This document shows, piece after piece, positions 29,120 through 42,208 of a DNA stretch of 64,000 nt. A program made the translations under genes and the position numbers. This DNA is from Rutidosis leptorrhynchoides. Lineage: Eukaryota > Streptophyta > Magnoliopsida > Asterales > Asteraceae. The DNA lies in NCBI RefSeq assembly GCF_046630445.1, contig NC_092335.1, forward strand, positions 7,297,501-7,361,500, given 5' to 3'. The notes beneath the pieces were generated by a model. It searched no databases. It saw nothing but the letters and a program-made list of their open reading frames with translations, and was not told the DNA's origin. The stretch's first letter is position 1. Every line of letters begins with the position of its first letter.

Positions 29120-29529
29120 TATTAAAAATGCGGCTCATTTAATTTAGTGCAAACAAACATGGGGCTTATTTTAATAGATATATGGGACATATATCTATTA
29201 TAAGTGGCAGGTGGAAGTATTTAATAAACATGGAGTATTTGCAAGTGGCATGGATGATTTACCAACTCAACCCACTCCGGATTTCATTCCTTTCTTTTGC
29301 TTTTCTTGTATCATGGCAAACTTTATCCATGTTTTATGGCTTTTAAAAGTGTGATGAGTGTGTTGTTAATCATGTTGTTTGTTCCTTTATCTTGTATTTA
29401 AGACGATTGAAGGTTGTTTTCATTTTGTATTAAGTAATTCAATCCAACACGTCAAGCTTTCTTTCTTTTATATTCTTATTGTTTTCTAAAACCTCTCATT
29501 TACAGTAAAATAACTTGTATGTTTTTATA
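29120..29529 (+). repeat. Copia LTR 1
   Basis: First 410-bp LTR, preceded by CGTGC. It differs from LTR 2 and 3 at a few positions (for example TTTTCATTTTG against TAATCATTTTG). Confidence 0.93.
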
Positions 29530-29620
29530 TGGTATCTAGAGCTTGGTTCTAAGATAAACTATTGTGTGCAAATACTCAAAGTTTACTCAAAGTTCCTAAC
29601 TAGTTATCTTGCTATCAAAA

Positions 29621-32600
29621 ATGGAAGGCTCAAATGGAAACAATGGTGGTATGGTCAATGGAATGGAGAAACTTGTAGGCAACAACTACAAGTATTGGAA
29701 GATGTGTATGGAGGCTTTTCTTCAAGGTCATGATCTATGGGAACTTGTGTCCGGAGGTGAAGCCATAATTCCCATAGAAACTCTAGAGAATGTAGAGTCA
29801 AGAAGAAAATGGAAAGTACGATGTGGAAAGGCTCTCTTTGCATTGAGAACTTCAATTAGCAAAGAGTTCATTGAACACCTTCGTGATATTACTTCTCCAA
29901 AAGAATTATGGGATACTCTTGAGAAACTCTTTTCTAAGAAAAACACCGCAAGGTTGCAATTCTTGGAAAACGAGTTAGCAATCTCAAGACAAGAAGGTAT
30001 GAGTGTTTCCGAATATTTCTTACGGGTCAAAAATTTATGTTCTGAAATTTCAGAGATTGATGACAAAGAGAAAATTAGTGAAGCTCGTTTGCGAAGATAT
30101 CTAATTCGCGGTTTGAAGAAAGAGTATGTCCCGTTCATAACCTCTATTCAGGGGTGGGCTACTCAACCTTCGGTTGAAGAATTGGAGAATTTACTCTCTA
30201 ATCAAGAAGCTTTGGCCAAGAAAATGGCTAAAGGATTTGAAAATGACGCAGTTTTGTTTTCAAAGGGAAAGAATCACAAGAAAGGTTCTTCAAGCAAAGA
30301 AAAAGAAGAAGAGCAAACTAGTTACAAAGGTAATTATGAGAAGAAATCTCTTACATGCTACAAGTGTGGGAAGGTTGGTCACATCAAGAGATATTGTCGT
30401 TCCAAAGTCACAAAAGCAAACGTGGCTTGTTCAAGCAACGATGATGATGAAGTCAAATGGGAGCAATGTTTTACCGTTGATACGGTTGTCAAGAAGAATC
30501 AATGGATTGTTGATTCGGGTTGCTCTCATCATGTGACCGGTGATGGAACTCTTCTTCATGACGTTAGAGATTACAATTAAAATTGAGTTGTAATCACGGC
30601 CGACAACTCCACTCATCCGGTGAAAAAGGAAGGTAATGCTATTATTGATGTTAATAATGATACATTTACTTTGGAAGATGTTTATCTTGTTCCTAAATTG
30701 ACCAAGAACTTAGTTTCGGTACCTCAAATTACCGAATCCAGAAAGTATGTTCTTTTTGGTCCAACGGATGTGAAATTCCTTGAGAATGTCAAGGAGATTG
30801 TGGGTGATGTTCTTTTCACGGGAGAAAAGAAAGGTTCTTTGTTTGTGTTGTCCGCAGGTGAAGCTTATGTGAAGAAAACAAGCTAAACCGACAACGGAGC
30901 TATTTGGCATGCAAGACTAGGCCATGTGGGATATCAAATGTTGCAAAAGATATTTTCACATAAGCTAGTTGATGGAATTCCTCAACTCAAGAATGTTCGT
31001 GAAGAGGTGATATGCCAAGGATGTCAATATGGAAAGTCGCACCGGCTTCCATATAAGAAGTCAACAAACCGAAAACAAGGTTTACTTGACTTGATTCATA
31101 CGGATTTGATGGGGCCAACAAGAACACCAAGTTATAGCGGTCATTGCTATGTCATGGTGTTAATTGATGACTATTCTCGGTTCACTTGGGTGAAATTCCT
31201 AAAGGAGAAAAGTGAAGCCTTATCAAAGTTCATAGAGTTTAAAGAAGCGGTAGAATCAGAATTTGGGAGAAAGGTAAGAGCTCTTAGGAGTGATAATGGT
31301 GGAGAATTCATGTCAAATGATTTCTTTACTTATTGTAAAACAAATGGTATCTCTCGCTAAATGACTTGTCCGGATACTCCACAACAAAATGGGGTTTCAG
31401 AAAGAAAGATTGCTTACCTTGTTTCAATATGCTTATCTTGGTTACATGACAAAGGGTTGCCTAGGGAGCTATGGGCGGAAGCACTTCAATGTGCTTGTCA
31501 TGTGTCCAATCGGTTACCATCTTGGCCAGGTACACAAAAATCATCTTTTGAGCTAGCTTATGGTCAAAAGCCAAATGTAAGCTATTTTAGGGTGTTTGGT
31601 TCTATTTGTTATGTTCATGTTCCAAAAGCCAACCGAACCAAACTTGACCCAAAAGCTCGAAAGTGTATTTTTGTTGGTTATGATTCTCACAGAAAAGGTT
31701 GGAGGTGTATGGATCAAGAAACAAACAAGTTTACCACTTCAAGAGATGTGGTATTTGATGAAGTGTCTTCTCAATTTTCTGAATCAAGCAAAAATGGTGA
31801 AGAAAATAGAGATTACAAATTTATGTTTCCTAGTTTCGACACTCAAGAAGAAAGTGAGAATGATGGTGTTTCTCAAACTCAAGAAGAGACACCTAGTGAA
31901 GAAGTACCAACTCAAGTTAGAAGGTCAACAAGAGAAAAGAGACAACCAAAACATCTAAGTGACTATGAGGTAAACACAGTCACAACTTGTTTCTTTTCAG
32001 GTGGCTTAACCGAAGAACCAACATGTTATGAAGAAGCTAAAGATTCTCCGGATTGGAGAAAAGCAATGCAAGAGGAGATTGATGCATTGGAAAAGAATGA
32101 AACTTGGGAGCTTGTTAAGAAACCGGAAGCATGTAAACCGATTACTTGCAAATGGGTCTACCATTTGAAGAAGAACTCGGATGGAACCATTGATAGGTTC
32201 AAGGCTCGGTTGGTGGCTCGTGGCTTTTGTCAAAGTTATGGGCTTGATTATGAGGAAACTTTTAGCCCCGTGGCTAAAATGGTAACGGTGAGAATAATAA
32301 TCTCACTAGCAGCTTACAAAGGGTGGAAATTGTGGCAACTTGATGTGAAGAATGCTTTTCTATATGGAGAGCTTGATCGTGAGGTGTTAATGGAACAACC
32401 TATTGGGTTCATTTCAAATCAATTTCCAGAATATGTGTGCCGGTTGAAGAAAGCTCTTTATGGCTTGAATAAAGCTCCGAGAGCTTGGTATGGTAAGGTT
32501 GCACAATACCTTGTCTTTTGTGGTTTTAAGATTTCTGATGTAGATTCTAGTTTGTTTGTAAAGAAAGAATCAGGTTTCCATATTTTGGTGTTATTATATG

Positions 32601-33586
32601 TTGATGACATGATTATCACCGGAGGAAACGAGTCAGAAATCTCTCGTTTAAGTGATGATCTTTCGGTTCGTTTTGAAATGAAGAATCTGGGAGAGATTGG
32701 ATGTTTTCTTGGCTTGGAAGTTGATAAATTAGAAAACGGGTACTTTATCTCTCAAAGGGGTTATGCAAGAAGTCTCTTGGAACGTTTCAACATGGGGGAG
32801 TCAAAGCCTATGACTACTCCAATTGAACTAAACCTCAAAATGAAGAAAGATCAAGGAAAACAGCTCAAGGATGTGAAGTTGTTCCGACAAATGGTTGGAA
32901 GTTTAATCTATCTAACTATCACAAGACCGGAAATTGCTTACTCGGTTGGCATTGTTTCACAATTTATGCAATGTCCAACTAATGTTCATCTTGATGCAGC
33001 AAAAAGGATCCTTCGTTATGTAAAAGGATCAATGGGTCACGGTTTGTGGTACAAGAAGTGTGATAATATCTTGTTAGATGGTTTCGTAGATGCAGATTGG
33101 ATGGGAGACGCAAATGATCGTCATTCAACTTCGGGTTACTGTTTTAACATGGGTTCCGCTGTTATTTCATGGTGTAGCAAGAAGCAAGATGTTGTTGCTT
33201 TGTCTAGCACGGAAGCGGAATACATAGCTGCAACAATGGCGGCTCAAGAATGTACTTGGTTAAGAAGATTGATTGGTGACATACTTGAAAAAGTAGATTA
33301 TGTTGTCAAATTGAAATGTGACAACGAAAGTGCAATCAAGCTTGCTTCGAATCCTGTGTTTCATGCCCGTACTAAACATATAGAAATGAGATATCATTTT
33401 ATTCGTGAAAAGGTTCTTAGCGGGGAGATCGAGCTAGCAAATGTAAGGACAAATGCTCAAGTAGCCGACATCTTTACTAAAGCTCTAATGAAAGCCAAGT
33501 TCATGGAATTTCGAGAGACGTTGGGAATTGTTGATCGGGAGTTTGCACTAAGGGGGAGTATTAAAAATGCGGCTCATTTAATTTAG
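29621..33586 (+). pseudogene. Copia gag-pol, copy 1 (three in-frame stops)
   Basis: From the ATG at 29621 the frame encodes in order gag, a CCHC zinc knuckle (CYKCGKVGHIKRYC), protease with DSGCSHH, GAG-pre-integrase (IWHARLGH), integrase with DYSRF and SDNGGEF, reverse transcriptase with YVDDMI, and RNase H with DADW and STEAEY. TAA codons at 30578-30580, 30884-30886 and 31358-31360 break it; the pol part at 31361-33586 is open. The last codons run through the polypurine tract into LTR 2. The second and third stops are shared with copy 2; the first is private. Domain order protease-integrase-RT-RNase H is that of Ty1/copia. Lineage not determined. Confidence 0.93.
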
Positions 33587-33968
33587 TGCAAACAAACATG
33601 GGGCTTATTTTAATAGATATATGGGACATATATCTATTATAAGTGGCAGGTGGAAGTATTTAATAAACATGGAGTATTTGCAAGTGGCATGGATGATTTA
33701 CCAACTCAACCCACTCCGGATTTCATTCCTTTCTTTTGCTTTTCTTGTATCATGGCAAACTTTATCCATGTTTTATGGCTTTTAAAAGTGTGATGAGTGT
33801 GTTGTTAATCATGTTGTTTGTTCCTTTATCTTGTATTTAAGACGATTGAAGGTTGTAATCATTTTGTATTAAGTAATTCAATCCAACACGTCAAGCTTTC
33901 TTTCTTTTATATTCTTATTATTTTCTAAAACCTCTCACTTACAGTAAAATAACTTGTATGTTTTTATA
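33559..33968 (+). repeat. Copia LTR 2 (shared, central)
   Basis: The central LTR is the 3' LTR of copy 1 and the 5' LTR of copy 2. No target duplication flanks it. Confidence 0.93.
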
Positions 33969-34059
33969 TGGTATCTAGAGCTTGGTTCTAAGATAAACTA
34001 TTGTGTGCAAATACTCAAAGTTTACTCAAAGTTCCTAACTAGTTATCTTGCTATCAAAA

Positions 34060-37000
34060 ATGGAAGGCTCAAATGGAAACAATGGTGGTATGGTCAATGG
34101 AATGGAGAAACTTGTAGGCAACAACTACAAGTATTGGAAGATGTGTATGGAGGCTTTTCTTCAAGGTCATGATCTATGGGAACTTGTGTCCGGAGGTGAA
34201 GCCATAATTCCCATAGAAACTCTAGAGAATGTAGAGTCAAGAAGAAAATGGAAAGTACGATGTGGAAAGGCTCTCTTTGCATTGAGAACTTCAATTAGCA
34301 AAGAGTTCATTGAACACGTTTGTGATATTACTTCTCCAAAAGAATTATGAGATACTCTTGAGAAACTCTTTTCTAAGAAAAACACCGCAAGGTTGCAATT
34401 CTTGGAAAACGAGTTAGCAATCTCAAGACAAGAAGGTATGAGTGTTTCCGAATATTTCTTACGGGTCAAAAATTTATGTTCTGAAATTTCAGAGATTGAT
34501 GACAAAGAGAAAATTAGTGAAGCTCGTTTGCGAAGATATCTAATTCGCGGTTTGAAGAAAGAGTATGTCCCGTTCATAACCTCTATTCAGGGGTGGGCTA
34601 CTCAACCTTCGGTTGAAGAATTGGAGAATTTACTCTCTAATCAAGAAGCTTTGGCCAAGCAAATGGCTAAAGGATTTGAAAATGACGCAGTTTTGTTTTC
34701 AAAGGGAAAGAATCACAAGAAAGGTTCTTCAAGCAAAGAAAAAGAAGAAGAGCAAACTAGTTACAAAGGTAATTATGAGAAGAAATCTCTTACATGCTAC
34801 AAGTGTGGGAAGGTTGGTCACATCAAGAGATATTGTCGTTCCAAAGTCACAAAAGCAAACGTGGCTTGTTCAAGCAACGATGATGATGAAGTCAAATGGG
34901 AGCAATGTTTTACCGTTGATACGGTTGTCAAGAAGAATCAATGGATTGTTGATTCGGGTTGCTCTCATCATGTGACCGGTGATGGAACTCTTCTTCATGA
35001 CGTTAGAGATTACAATCAAAATCGAGTTGTAATCACGGCCGACAACTCCACTCATCCGGTGAAAAAGGAAGGTAATGCTATTATTGATGTTAATAATGAT
35101 ACATTTACTTTAGAAGATGTTTATCTTGTTCCTAAATTGACCAAGAACTTAGTTTCGGTACCTCAAATTACCGAATCCGGAAAGTATGTTCTTTTTGGTC
35201 CAACGGATGTGAAATTCCTTGAGAATGTCAAGGAGATTGTGGGTGATGTTCTTTTCACGGGAGAAAAGAAAGGTTCTTTGTTTGTGTTGTCCGCAGGTGA
35301 AGCTTATGTGAAGAAAACAAGCTAAACCGACAACGGAGCTATTTGGCATGCAAGACTAGGCCATGTGGGATATCAAATGTTGCAAAAGATATTTTCACAT
35401 AAGCTAGTTGATGGAATTCCTCAACTCAAGAATGTTCGTGAAGAGGTGATATGCCAAGGATGTCAATATGGAAAGTCGCACCGGCTTCCATATAAGAAGT
35501 CAACAAACCGAAAACAAGGTTTACTTGACTTGATTCATACGGATTTGATGGGGCCAACAAGAACACCAAGTTATAACGGTCATTGCTATGTCATGGTGTT
35601 AATTGATGACTATTCTCGGTTCACTTGGGTGAAATTCCTAAAGGAGAAAAGTGAAGCCTTATCAAAGTTCATAGAGTTCAAAGAAGCGGTAGAATCAGAA
35701 TTTGGGAGAAAGGTAAGAGCTCTTAGGAGTGATAATGGTGGAGAATTCATGTCAAATGATTTCTTTACTTATTATAAAACAAATGGTATCTCTCGCTAAA
35801 TGACTTGTCCGGATACTCCACAACAAAATGGGGTTTCAGAAAGAAAGATTGCTTACCTTGTTTCAATATGCTTATCTTGGTTACATGACAAAGGGTTGCC
35901 TAGGGAGCTATGGGCGGAAACACTTCAATGTGCTTGTCATGTGTCCAATCGGTTACCATCTTGTCCAGGTACACAAAAATCATCTTTTGAGCTAGCTTAT
36001 GGTCAAAAGCCAAATGTAAGCTAGTTTAGGGTGTTTGGTTCTATTTGTTATGTTCATGTTCCAAAAGCCAACCGAACCAAACTTGACCCAAAAGCTCGAA
36101 AGTGTATTTTTGTTGGTTATGATTCTCACAGAAAAGGTTGGAGGTGTATGGATCAAGAAACAAACAAGTTTACCACTTCAAGAGATGTGGTATTTGATGA
36201 AGTGTCTTCTCAATTTTCTGAATCAAGCAAAAATGGTGAAGAAAATAGAGATTACAAATTTATGTTTCCTAGTTTCGACACTCAAGAAGAAAGTGAGAAT
36301 GATGGTGTTTCTCAAACTCAAGAAGAGACACCTAGTGAAGAAGTACCAACTCAAGTTAGAAGGTCAACAAGAGAAAAGAGACAACCAAAACATCTAAGTG
36401 ACTATGAGGTAAACACAGTCATAACTTGTTTCTTTTCAGGTGGCTTAACCGAAGAACCAACATGTTATGAAGAAGCTAAAGATTCTCCGGATTGGAGAAA
36501 AGCAATGCAAGAGGAGATTGATGCATTGGAAAAGAATGAAACTTGGGAGCTTGTTAAGAAACCGGAAGCATGTAAACCGGTTACTTGCAAATGGGTCTAC
36601 CGTTTGAAGAAGAACTCGGATGGAACCATTGATAGGTTCAAGGCTCGGTTGGTGGCTCGTGGCTTTTGTCAAAGTTATGGGCTTGATTATGAGGAAACTT
36701 TTAGCCCCGTGGCTAAAATGGTAACGGTGAGAACAATAATCTCACTAGCAGCTTACAAAGGGTGGAAATTGTGGCAACTTGATGTGAAGAATGCTTTTCT
36801 ATATGGAGAGCTTGATCGTGAGGTGTTAATGGAACAACCTATTGGGTTCATTTCAAATCAATTTCCAGAATATGTGTGCCGGTTGAAGAAAGCTCTTTAT
36901 GGCTTGAAACAAGCTCCGAGAGCTTGGTATGGTAAGGTTGCACAATACCTTGTCTTTTGTGGTTTTAAGATTTCTGATGTAGATTCTAGTTTGTTTGTAA

Positions 37001-38023
37001 AGAAAGAATCAGGTTTCCATATTTTGGTGTTATTATATGTTGATGACATGATTATCACCGGAGGAAACGAGTCAGAAATCTCTCGTTTAAGTGATGATCT
37101 TTTGGTTCGTTTTGAAATGAAGAATCTGGGGGAGATTGGATGTTTTCTTGGCTTGGAAGTTGATAAATTAGAAAACGGGTACTTTATCTCTCAAAGGGGT
37201 TATGCAAGAAGTCTCTTGGAATGTTTCAACATGGGGGAGTCAAAGCCTATGACTACTCCAATTGAACTAAACCTCAAAATGAAGAAAGATCAAGGAAAAC
37301 AGCTCAAGGATGTGAAGTTGTTCCGACAAATGGTTGGAAGTTTAATCTATCTAACTATCACAAGACCGGAAATTGCTTACTCGGTTGGCATTGTTTCACA
37401 ATTTATGCAATGTCCAACTAATGTTCATCTTGATGCAGCAAAAAGGATCCTTCGTTATGTAAAAGGATCAATGGGTCACGGTTTGTGGTACAAGAAGTGT
37501 GATAATATCTTGTTAGATGGTTTCGTAGATGCAGATTGGATGGGAGACGCAAATGATCGTCATTCAACTTCGGGTTACTGTTTTAACATGGGTTCCGGTT
37601 ATTTCATGGTGTAGCAAGAAGCAAGATGTTGTTGCTTTGTCTAGCACGGAAGCGGAATACATAGCTGCAACAATGGCGGCTCAAGAATGTACTTGGTTAA
37701 GAAGATTGATTGGTGACATACTTGAAAAAGTAGATTATGTTGTCAAATTGAAATGTGACAACGAAAGTGCAATCAAGCTTGCTTCGAATCCTGTGTTTCA
37801 TGCCCGTACTAAACATATAGAAATGAGATATCATTTTATTCGTGAAAAGGTTCTTAGCGGGGAGATCGAGCTAGCAAATGTAAGGACAAATGCTCAAGTA
37901 GCCGACATCTTTACTAAAGCTCTAATGAAAGCCAAGTTCATGGAATTTCGAGAGACGTTGGGAATTGTTGATCGGGAGTTTGCACTAAGGGGGAGTATTA
38001 AAAATGCGACTCATTTAATTTAG
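34060..38023 (+). pseudogene. Copia gag-pol, copy 2 (stops and frameshift)
   Basis: Same domain order as copy 1, offset 4439 bases. Private lesions are TGA at 34348-34350 (a Trp codon in copy 1), TAG at 36022-36024 (a Tyr codon in copy 1) and a 2-base deletion near 37597 inside RNase H, which splits the frame at 37614. The TAA codons at 35323-35325 and 35797-35799 are shared with copy 1. Where copy 1 has the private TAA at 30578, this copy has a Gln codon. The final frame ends in LTR 3 at 38023. Confidence 0.93.
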
Positions 38024-38405
38024 TGAAAACAAACATGGGGCTTATTTTAATAGATATATGGGACATATATCTATTATAAGTGGCAGGTGGAAGTATTTAA
38101 TAAACATGGAGTATTTGCAAGTGGCATGGATGATTTACCAACTCAACCCACTCCGGATTTCATTCCTTTCTTTTGCTTTTCTTGTATCATGGCAAACTTT
38201 ATCCATGTTTTATGGCTTTTAAAAGTGTGATGAGTGTGTTGTTAATCATGTTGTTTGTTCCTTTATCTTGTATTTAAGACGATTGAAGGTTGTAATCATT
38301 TTGTATTAAGTAATTCAATCCAACACGTCAAGCTTTCTTTCTTTTATATTCTTATTGTTTTCTAAAACCTCTCATTTACAGTAAAATAACTTGTATGTTT
38401 TTATA
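37996..38405 (+). repeat. Copia LTR 3
   Basis: Last LTR, followed by CGTGC (38406-38410). It has private changes near its start (GCGACTC for GCGGCTC). Confidence 0.93.
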
Positions 38406-38410
38406 CGTGC

Positions 38411-38870
38411 CACTTAAACCATCTGAACCAACTTGAAATAACTGGAAGTTACAACCCAAACCAAGTTCCCGTTTTCCTCCACAAGTCTTGGATGTGTGAA
38501 GTAGATTAAACAATAAAGGGAAGTAAGATTGAAATAGCTTGGAGATTAAATTAAACTTGGAAGACAAGTCAAACTTTGAAGACAAGTGAAACTTGGAAGA
38601 CAAGTTTATTTAAGGAATAAGAAGTTGTTTTCTATGGAATGTGTCTTGTACTTGAAGACTAAGTTAAACTTGTGCAACAAGGTTTTAGGTTTAATGCTTC
38701 CCTATAAATAGACCCATAAGCACATTGTAACTTTAAGCACTAATCAAATCAATAAAAAGCTCTCTAATTGGCCCTGGACTAAAGCAATCACAACGATTTC
38801 ATATAACCACGTAATATCTTGTGTCGTTTATTTTTATTTTTTTTCCCAGTTAGTCGATTGTGGGATCACC
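38411..38870 (+). mobile_element. Probable LTR remnant
   Basis: No gene. TATAAATA at 38703-38710 is followed about 40 bases later by AATAAA (38751-38756), an LTR-like U3/R layout. The following TTGGCCCTGGACTAAAGC stretch resembles the R-U5 part of copia LTRs as I recall them. A degenerate 18-20 bp repeat with AAACTTGGAAGACAAG lies at about 38550-38604. No internal region is attached, so it may be a solo LTR; its ends are unclear. Confidence 0.4.
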
Positions 38871-39090
38871 ATATTTTATTGGTGATTGTTGTTTGAGATT
38901 CATAATTCCTAACATCTTGAGCAATCGGATAACCAAACATAATGTGAGTGGCATCTTCAACTCTATAATTGTACATAACACAACCAGTTTCTTGTATCTC
39001 GCAACCCCTATGAGATAAATGGTCAAATGAAAATTTCTTTTAATTAGCCTTTGAAGATAACCATTCGTTATATGATCATATGAGAACTTT
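38850..39090 (-). pseudogene. LINE zinc-binding (zf-RVT) relic
   Basis: One - strand frame reads LSHRGCEIQETGCVMYNY, then VEDATHIMFGYPIAQDV, which matches the zinc-binding motif at the end of plant LINE ORF2 (Cys-x2-Cys-like pair, ED-x-H, AQ-x-V). An upstream stop and substituted zinc ligands show decay. Strand and motif order are consistent with 27705-28001 being its downstream continuation, before other elements inserted between. Confidence 0.6.
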
Positions 39091-39140
39091 TTATGGACAG
39101 TTGGTGATTTTAACAACATTGTTCATCATTATTTGTCAAA

Positions 39141-40796
39141 GACAAAATTGCTGAAATGGTCCCTGTGATTTGTACCAAAATGCTGGTTTTGTCCCTGTGC
39201 TTTTTTTTTTGATGGATTTGGTCCCGGTAGTTTATAAAAGTTGCTGATTTAGTCCCTCTGACCGACGGCCGTCAAAAAAGGCCGTTAAGTCCATTCATGT
39301 GCCAGACATGTGAGGGTATTTTTGTCAGTTTCTTTCATTTATTAGCAAAATTGCTGAAATGGTCCCTGTAGTTTGTACCAAAATTGCGTAAACGGTCCCT
39401 GTGGTTTGTAAAAAAAATTGCTGAAATCAATTTATCTTATCTCCTTCCTCACCTTCATCTTTATCCTCAAAAAAGATGAAAAAACCCTAATTTATTAATT
39501 TTCTTCAAACACTTTAATTAACATTAACATTTTAAAATCAAACCCACCAAAACTAAAACTAAATCAAAACTATTAAAATTAAGATCAAAACTAAATCCAA
39601 CCTCAAACTAAAACTAAATCCAACTTCAAATACTCATTTTATACAATCTTTACATCAAAACAAATTCAATTTCACTCCTAAATCCCACTTTCTGTTTATT
39701 AAAACCCAATTTAAAACCCACTTTCTCTTTACACGAAAGCAGCGATTCGTTTACCCCAAAATAATGCATACACGATCATCCGATCTTTTCTCTATCCACC
39801 AAACCCTTCATCCCCTTTTCTCCACCACCGTCAGTGGTGCCACCACCTTCCACCCTAGTTTTAATCATTTTGGTGGTAACGAATTGAAGCAGGAAACAAA
39901 TTGGTTTCAAATTGCAGATCCAGATAACGAATTGCAGCAGGTAAGGAACTGAAGAAATAGAAGGATAATAGCAACAGGTACAATCATTCATCTTCAACAA
40001 CCACCACAGTCGTCATCTTCACCAAATCGAGTCATCAAAACGATTTAATTATCAAAACGAAACCCAGATGTAGATGCGATAAAGAAGACAAATCTCAGAT
40101 CCAGATGCAATCGGGTTTGAACGATCGGATCTGAAACTAATTTGTTTATTTCATATGTTTCTAATTTATGTTTCTAATGTTTCTTAGTTTCTGCTGCTAT
40201 TATTAATTTCTTATGTTTCCATGTTTTTGCTGATATTCTAATTTAGATGAAGTTAGGTTTTGTAATTTGATTTTGTAAATTTGATTTTGTATATTGGATT
40301 TAGTTTTAGTTTGAGGTTGGATTTAGTTTTAGTTTGAGGTTGGATTTAGTTTTGAGATTAATTTTAATAGTTTCGATTTAGTTTTAGTTTTGGTAGGTTT
40401 GATTTTACCATGTTAATGTTAATTAGAGTGTTTGAAGAAAATTAATAAATTAGGATTTTTTCATCTTTTTTGAGGATAAAGATGAAGGTGTGGAAAGAGA
40501 TATGGTAAATTGATTTCAGCAATTTTTTTACAAACCACAGGGACTATTCCAGCAATTTTGGTACAAACTACAGGGACCATTTCAGCAATTTTGCTAATAA
40601 ATGAAAGAAACTGATGAAAATACCCTCACATATCTGGCACATGACTGGACTTAACGGCCTTTTTTGACGGCCGTCGGTCAGAGGGACTAAATCAGCAACT
40701 TTTATAAACCACCGGGACCAAATCCATCAAAAAAAAGCACAGGGATGAAACCAGCATTTTGATACAAACCACAGGGACTATTTCAGCAATTTTGTC
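39141..40796. mobile_element. Mutator-like foldback element
   Basis: The 1656-bp element begins GACAAAATTGCTGAAATGGT and ends with its inverse. The arms (about 39141-39650 and 40275-40796) are long inverted repeats. A perfect 9-bp target duplication TTTGTCAAA flanks it (39132-39140, 40797-40805), the size expected of MULEs. The arms contain a second copy of the terminal motif (from about 39353) and the palindrome-like GACGGCCGTC. The centre (39651-40274) has only a 62-residue frame of no recognised family, so the element is non-autonomous. Confidence 0.88.
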
Positions 40797-40805
40797 TTTG
40801 TCAAA

Positions 40806-42107
40806 TATTCACTCATACTTTGGATTCTTGATTATGATTAAACATTAGTACATTAGAATTTATTACTTCTGATTTCCTTGTATGTTTACGTGTTTGACTA
40901 TTTGTTTTTAGTGATGGGCTGATTTACCTTGTATGCACTGAACCATATAGTAATGTATTACTAATCTCTTGATTTTAGATTTTTGTTAAGTTACTTAAAG
41001 TATGTTTGATAAACAAACCATTTTTATATTCAAGTTTATGTTGGGATTTAACAAGTTTCATGATACTTAAAACCATTTAAGAATCAATTAAAAGCGGAAG
41101 CATGTAATTACCATTTTAGAACATGTTAATCTTTAACCAATTAAAGTTAAATCCCAATTAGGATCAAGTTGAGAAATAAGCTTACAAACTACAAGCAAGA
41201 ATAAGATGTTATACCTATTCCAAGCTAGTTGAAAGTGATGAAGATGATGATGTTGAATGGAGCTTCAAATGGATGAAACCTCAAGTAGTTATACCCCAAA
41301 CTTGTGCACCAACACCCTAGCTTTGGTTAGGATTTAATTACACTTGAATGTTGCTTGCAAAAACCAAACTTTGAATCCCTTTGAGCACCTAAAAGCCCAC
41401 GGCTGCAGTAGCAGTTTTTGGGAGAGTTTTGAGCAGAATTTTTACAAGTATCTTGCATGTGTGTGTTCCTTCAAGAGTCAAGATGCTTACATATGGAAAT
41501 GAGAAAGTATGGGTGAAAGATTCGAAGCCTAAAGCATGTGTATCTCATTCCCTATGCCACTACTCTTTCAAGTATTATTAAATAAGTTTTATAAAAGTAA
41601 TTAGATTTTATAAAACTCTCCATAATACTTCCATATGTATATATTTGTTATGTACATTTATTTTATAAAACCAAAACTTTATAAAATGTAACATAACAAA
41701 ATAAATTATTTAACCTATAAATAATTTAAACTCTTGTTATATATATAAATTAATCCATAATTTATGTATATATATACACATCAAGTAATATTTCAGAAAA
41801 CCATTTTTCTTGAAGTTCAAGTGTCGCGTATTTGATCAATGAACCAATCGTTAAAATCAAAGACGAATAAGGTGTCGGTAAGTTTGTTATTGGGTATGAC
41901 CCGACTTGGATCATAATATATTAGCCACATTAATTAAATATGTCTCTCGGGCATACGAAATACCTTCAGTTTAATGATAAATTTATTCACTTGGGTTGTT
42001 ATTGACTAGTCGAGGACAGTTATATAGTACTCCATTATATATATAGTTAAGACTCGTATATTATATATACATATACATGTACATAATATTAGCACATATG
42101 TTTTTGG

Positions 42108-42176
<69 letters not shown>

Positions 42177-42208
42177 GTTCATAATATTAACCAAATTTGT
42201 TTCTCAAA
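40806..42208. other. Region downstream of the kinase gene, no gene seen
   Basis: No coding region could be supported. TGTTGGGATTT at 41039 could start a decayed LTR, but I found no matching partner. (TA)n lies at 42112-42174, about 35 bases past the kinase stop codon, so the 3' UTR probably includes or abuts it. Confidence 0.5.
42112..42174. repeat. (TA)n microsatellite beside the kinase 3' end
   Basis: About 31 TA units, 35 bases downstream of the kinase stop codon. Confidence 0.95.

Larger units (their letters stand above)
29120..38405 (+). mobile_element. Tandem Ty1/copia array: LTR-internal-LTR-internal-LTR
   Basis: Three 410-bp LTRs (29120-29529, 33559-33968, 37996-38405) begin TATTAAAA and end TTTTTATA. 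They enclose two internal regions of 4029 and 4027 bp. Only the outer ends have the target duplication CGTGC (29115-29119 and 38406-38410), so the array descends from a single insertion, most simply by unequal recombination between LTRs. Each internal region starts with a PBS-like TGGTATCTAGAGC and ends with AAGGGGGAG. Both gag-pol genes are broken. Confidence 0.93.
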
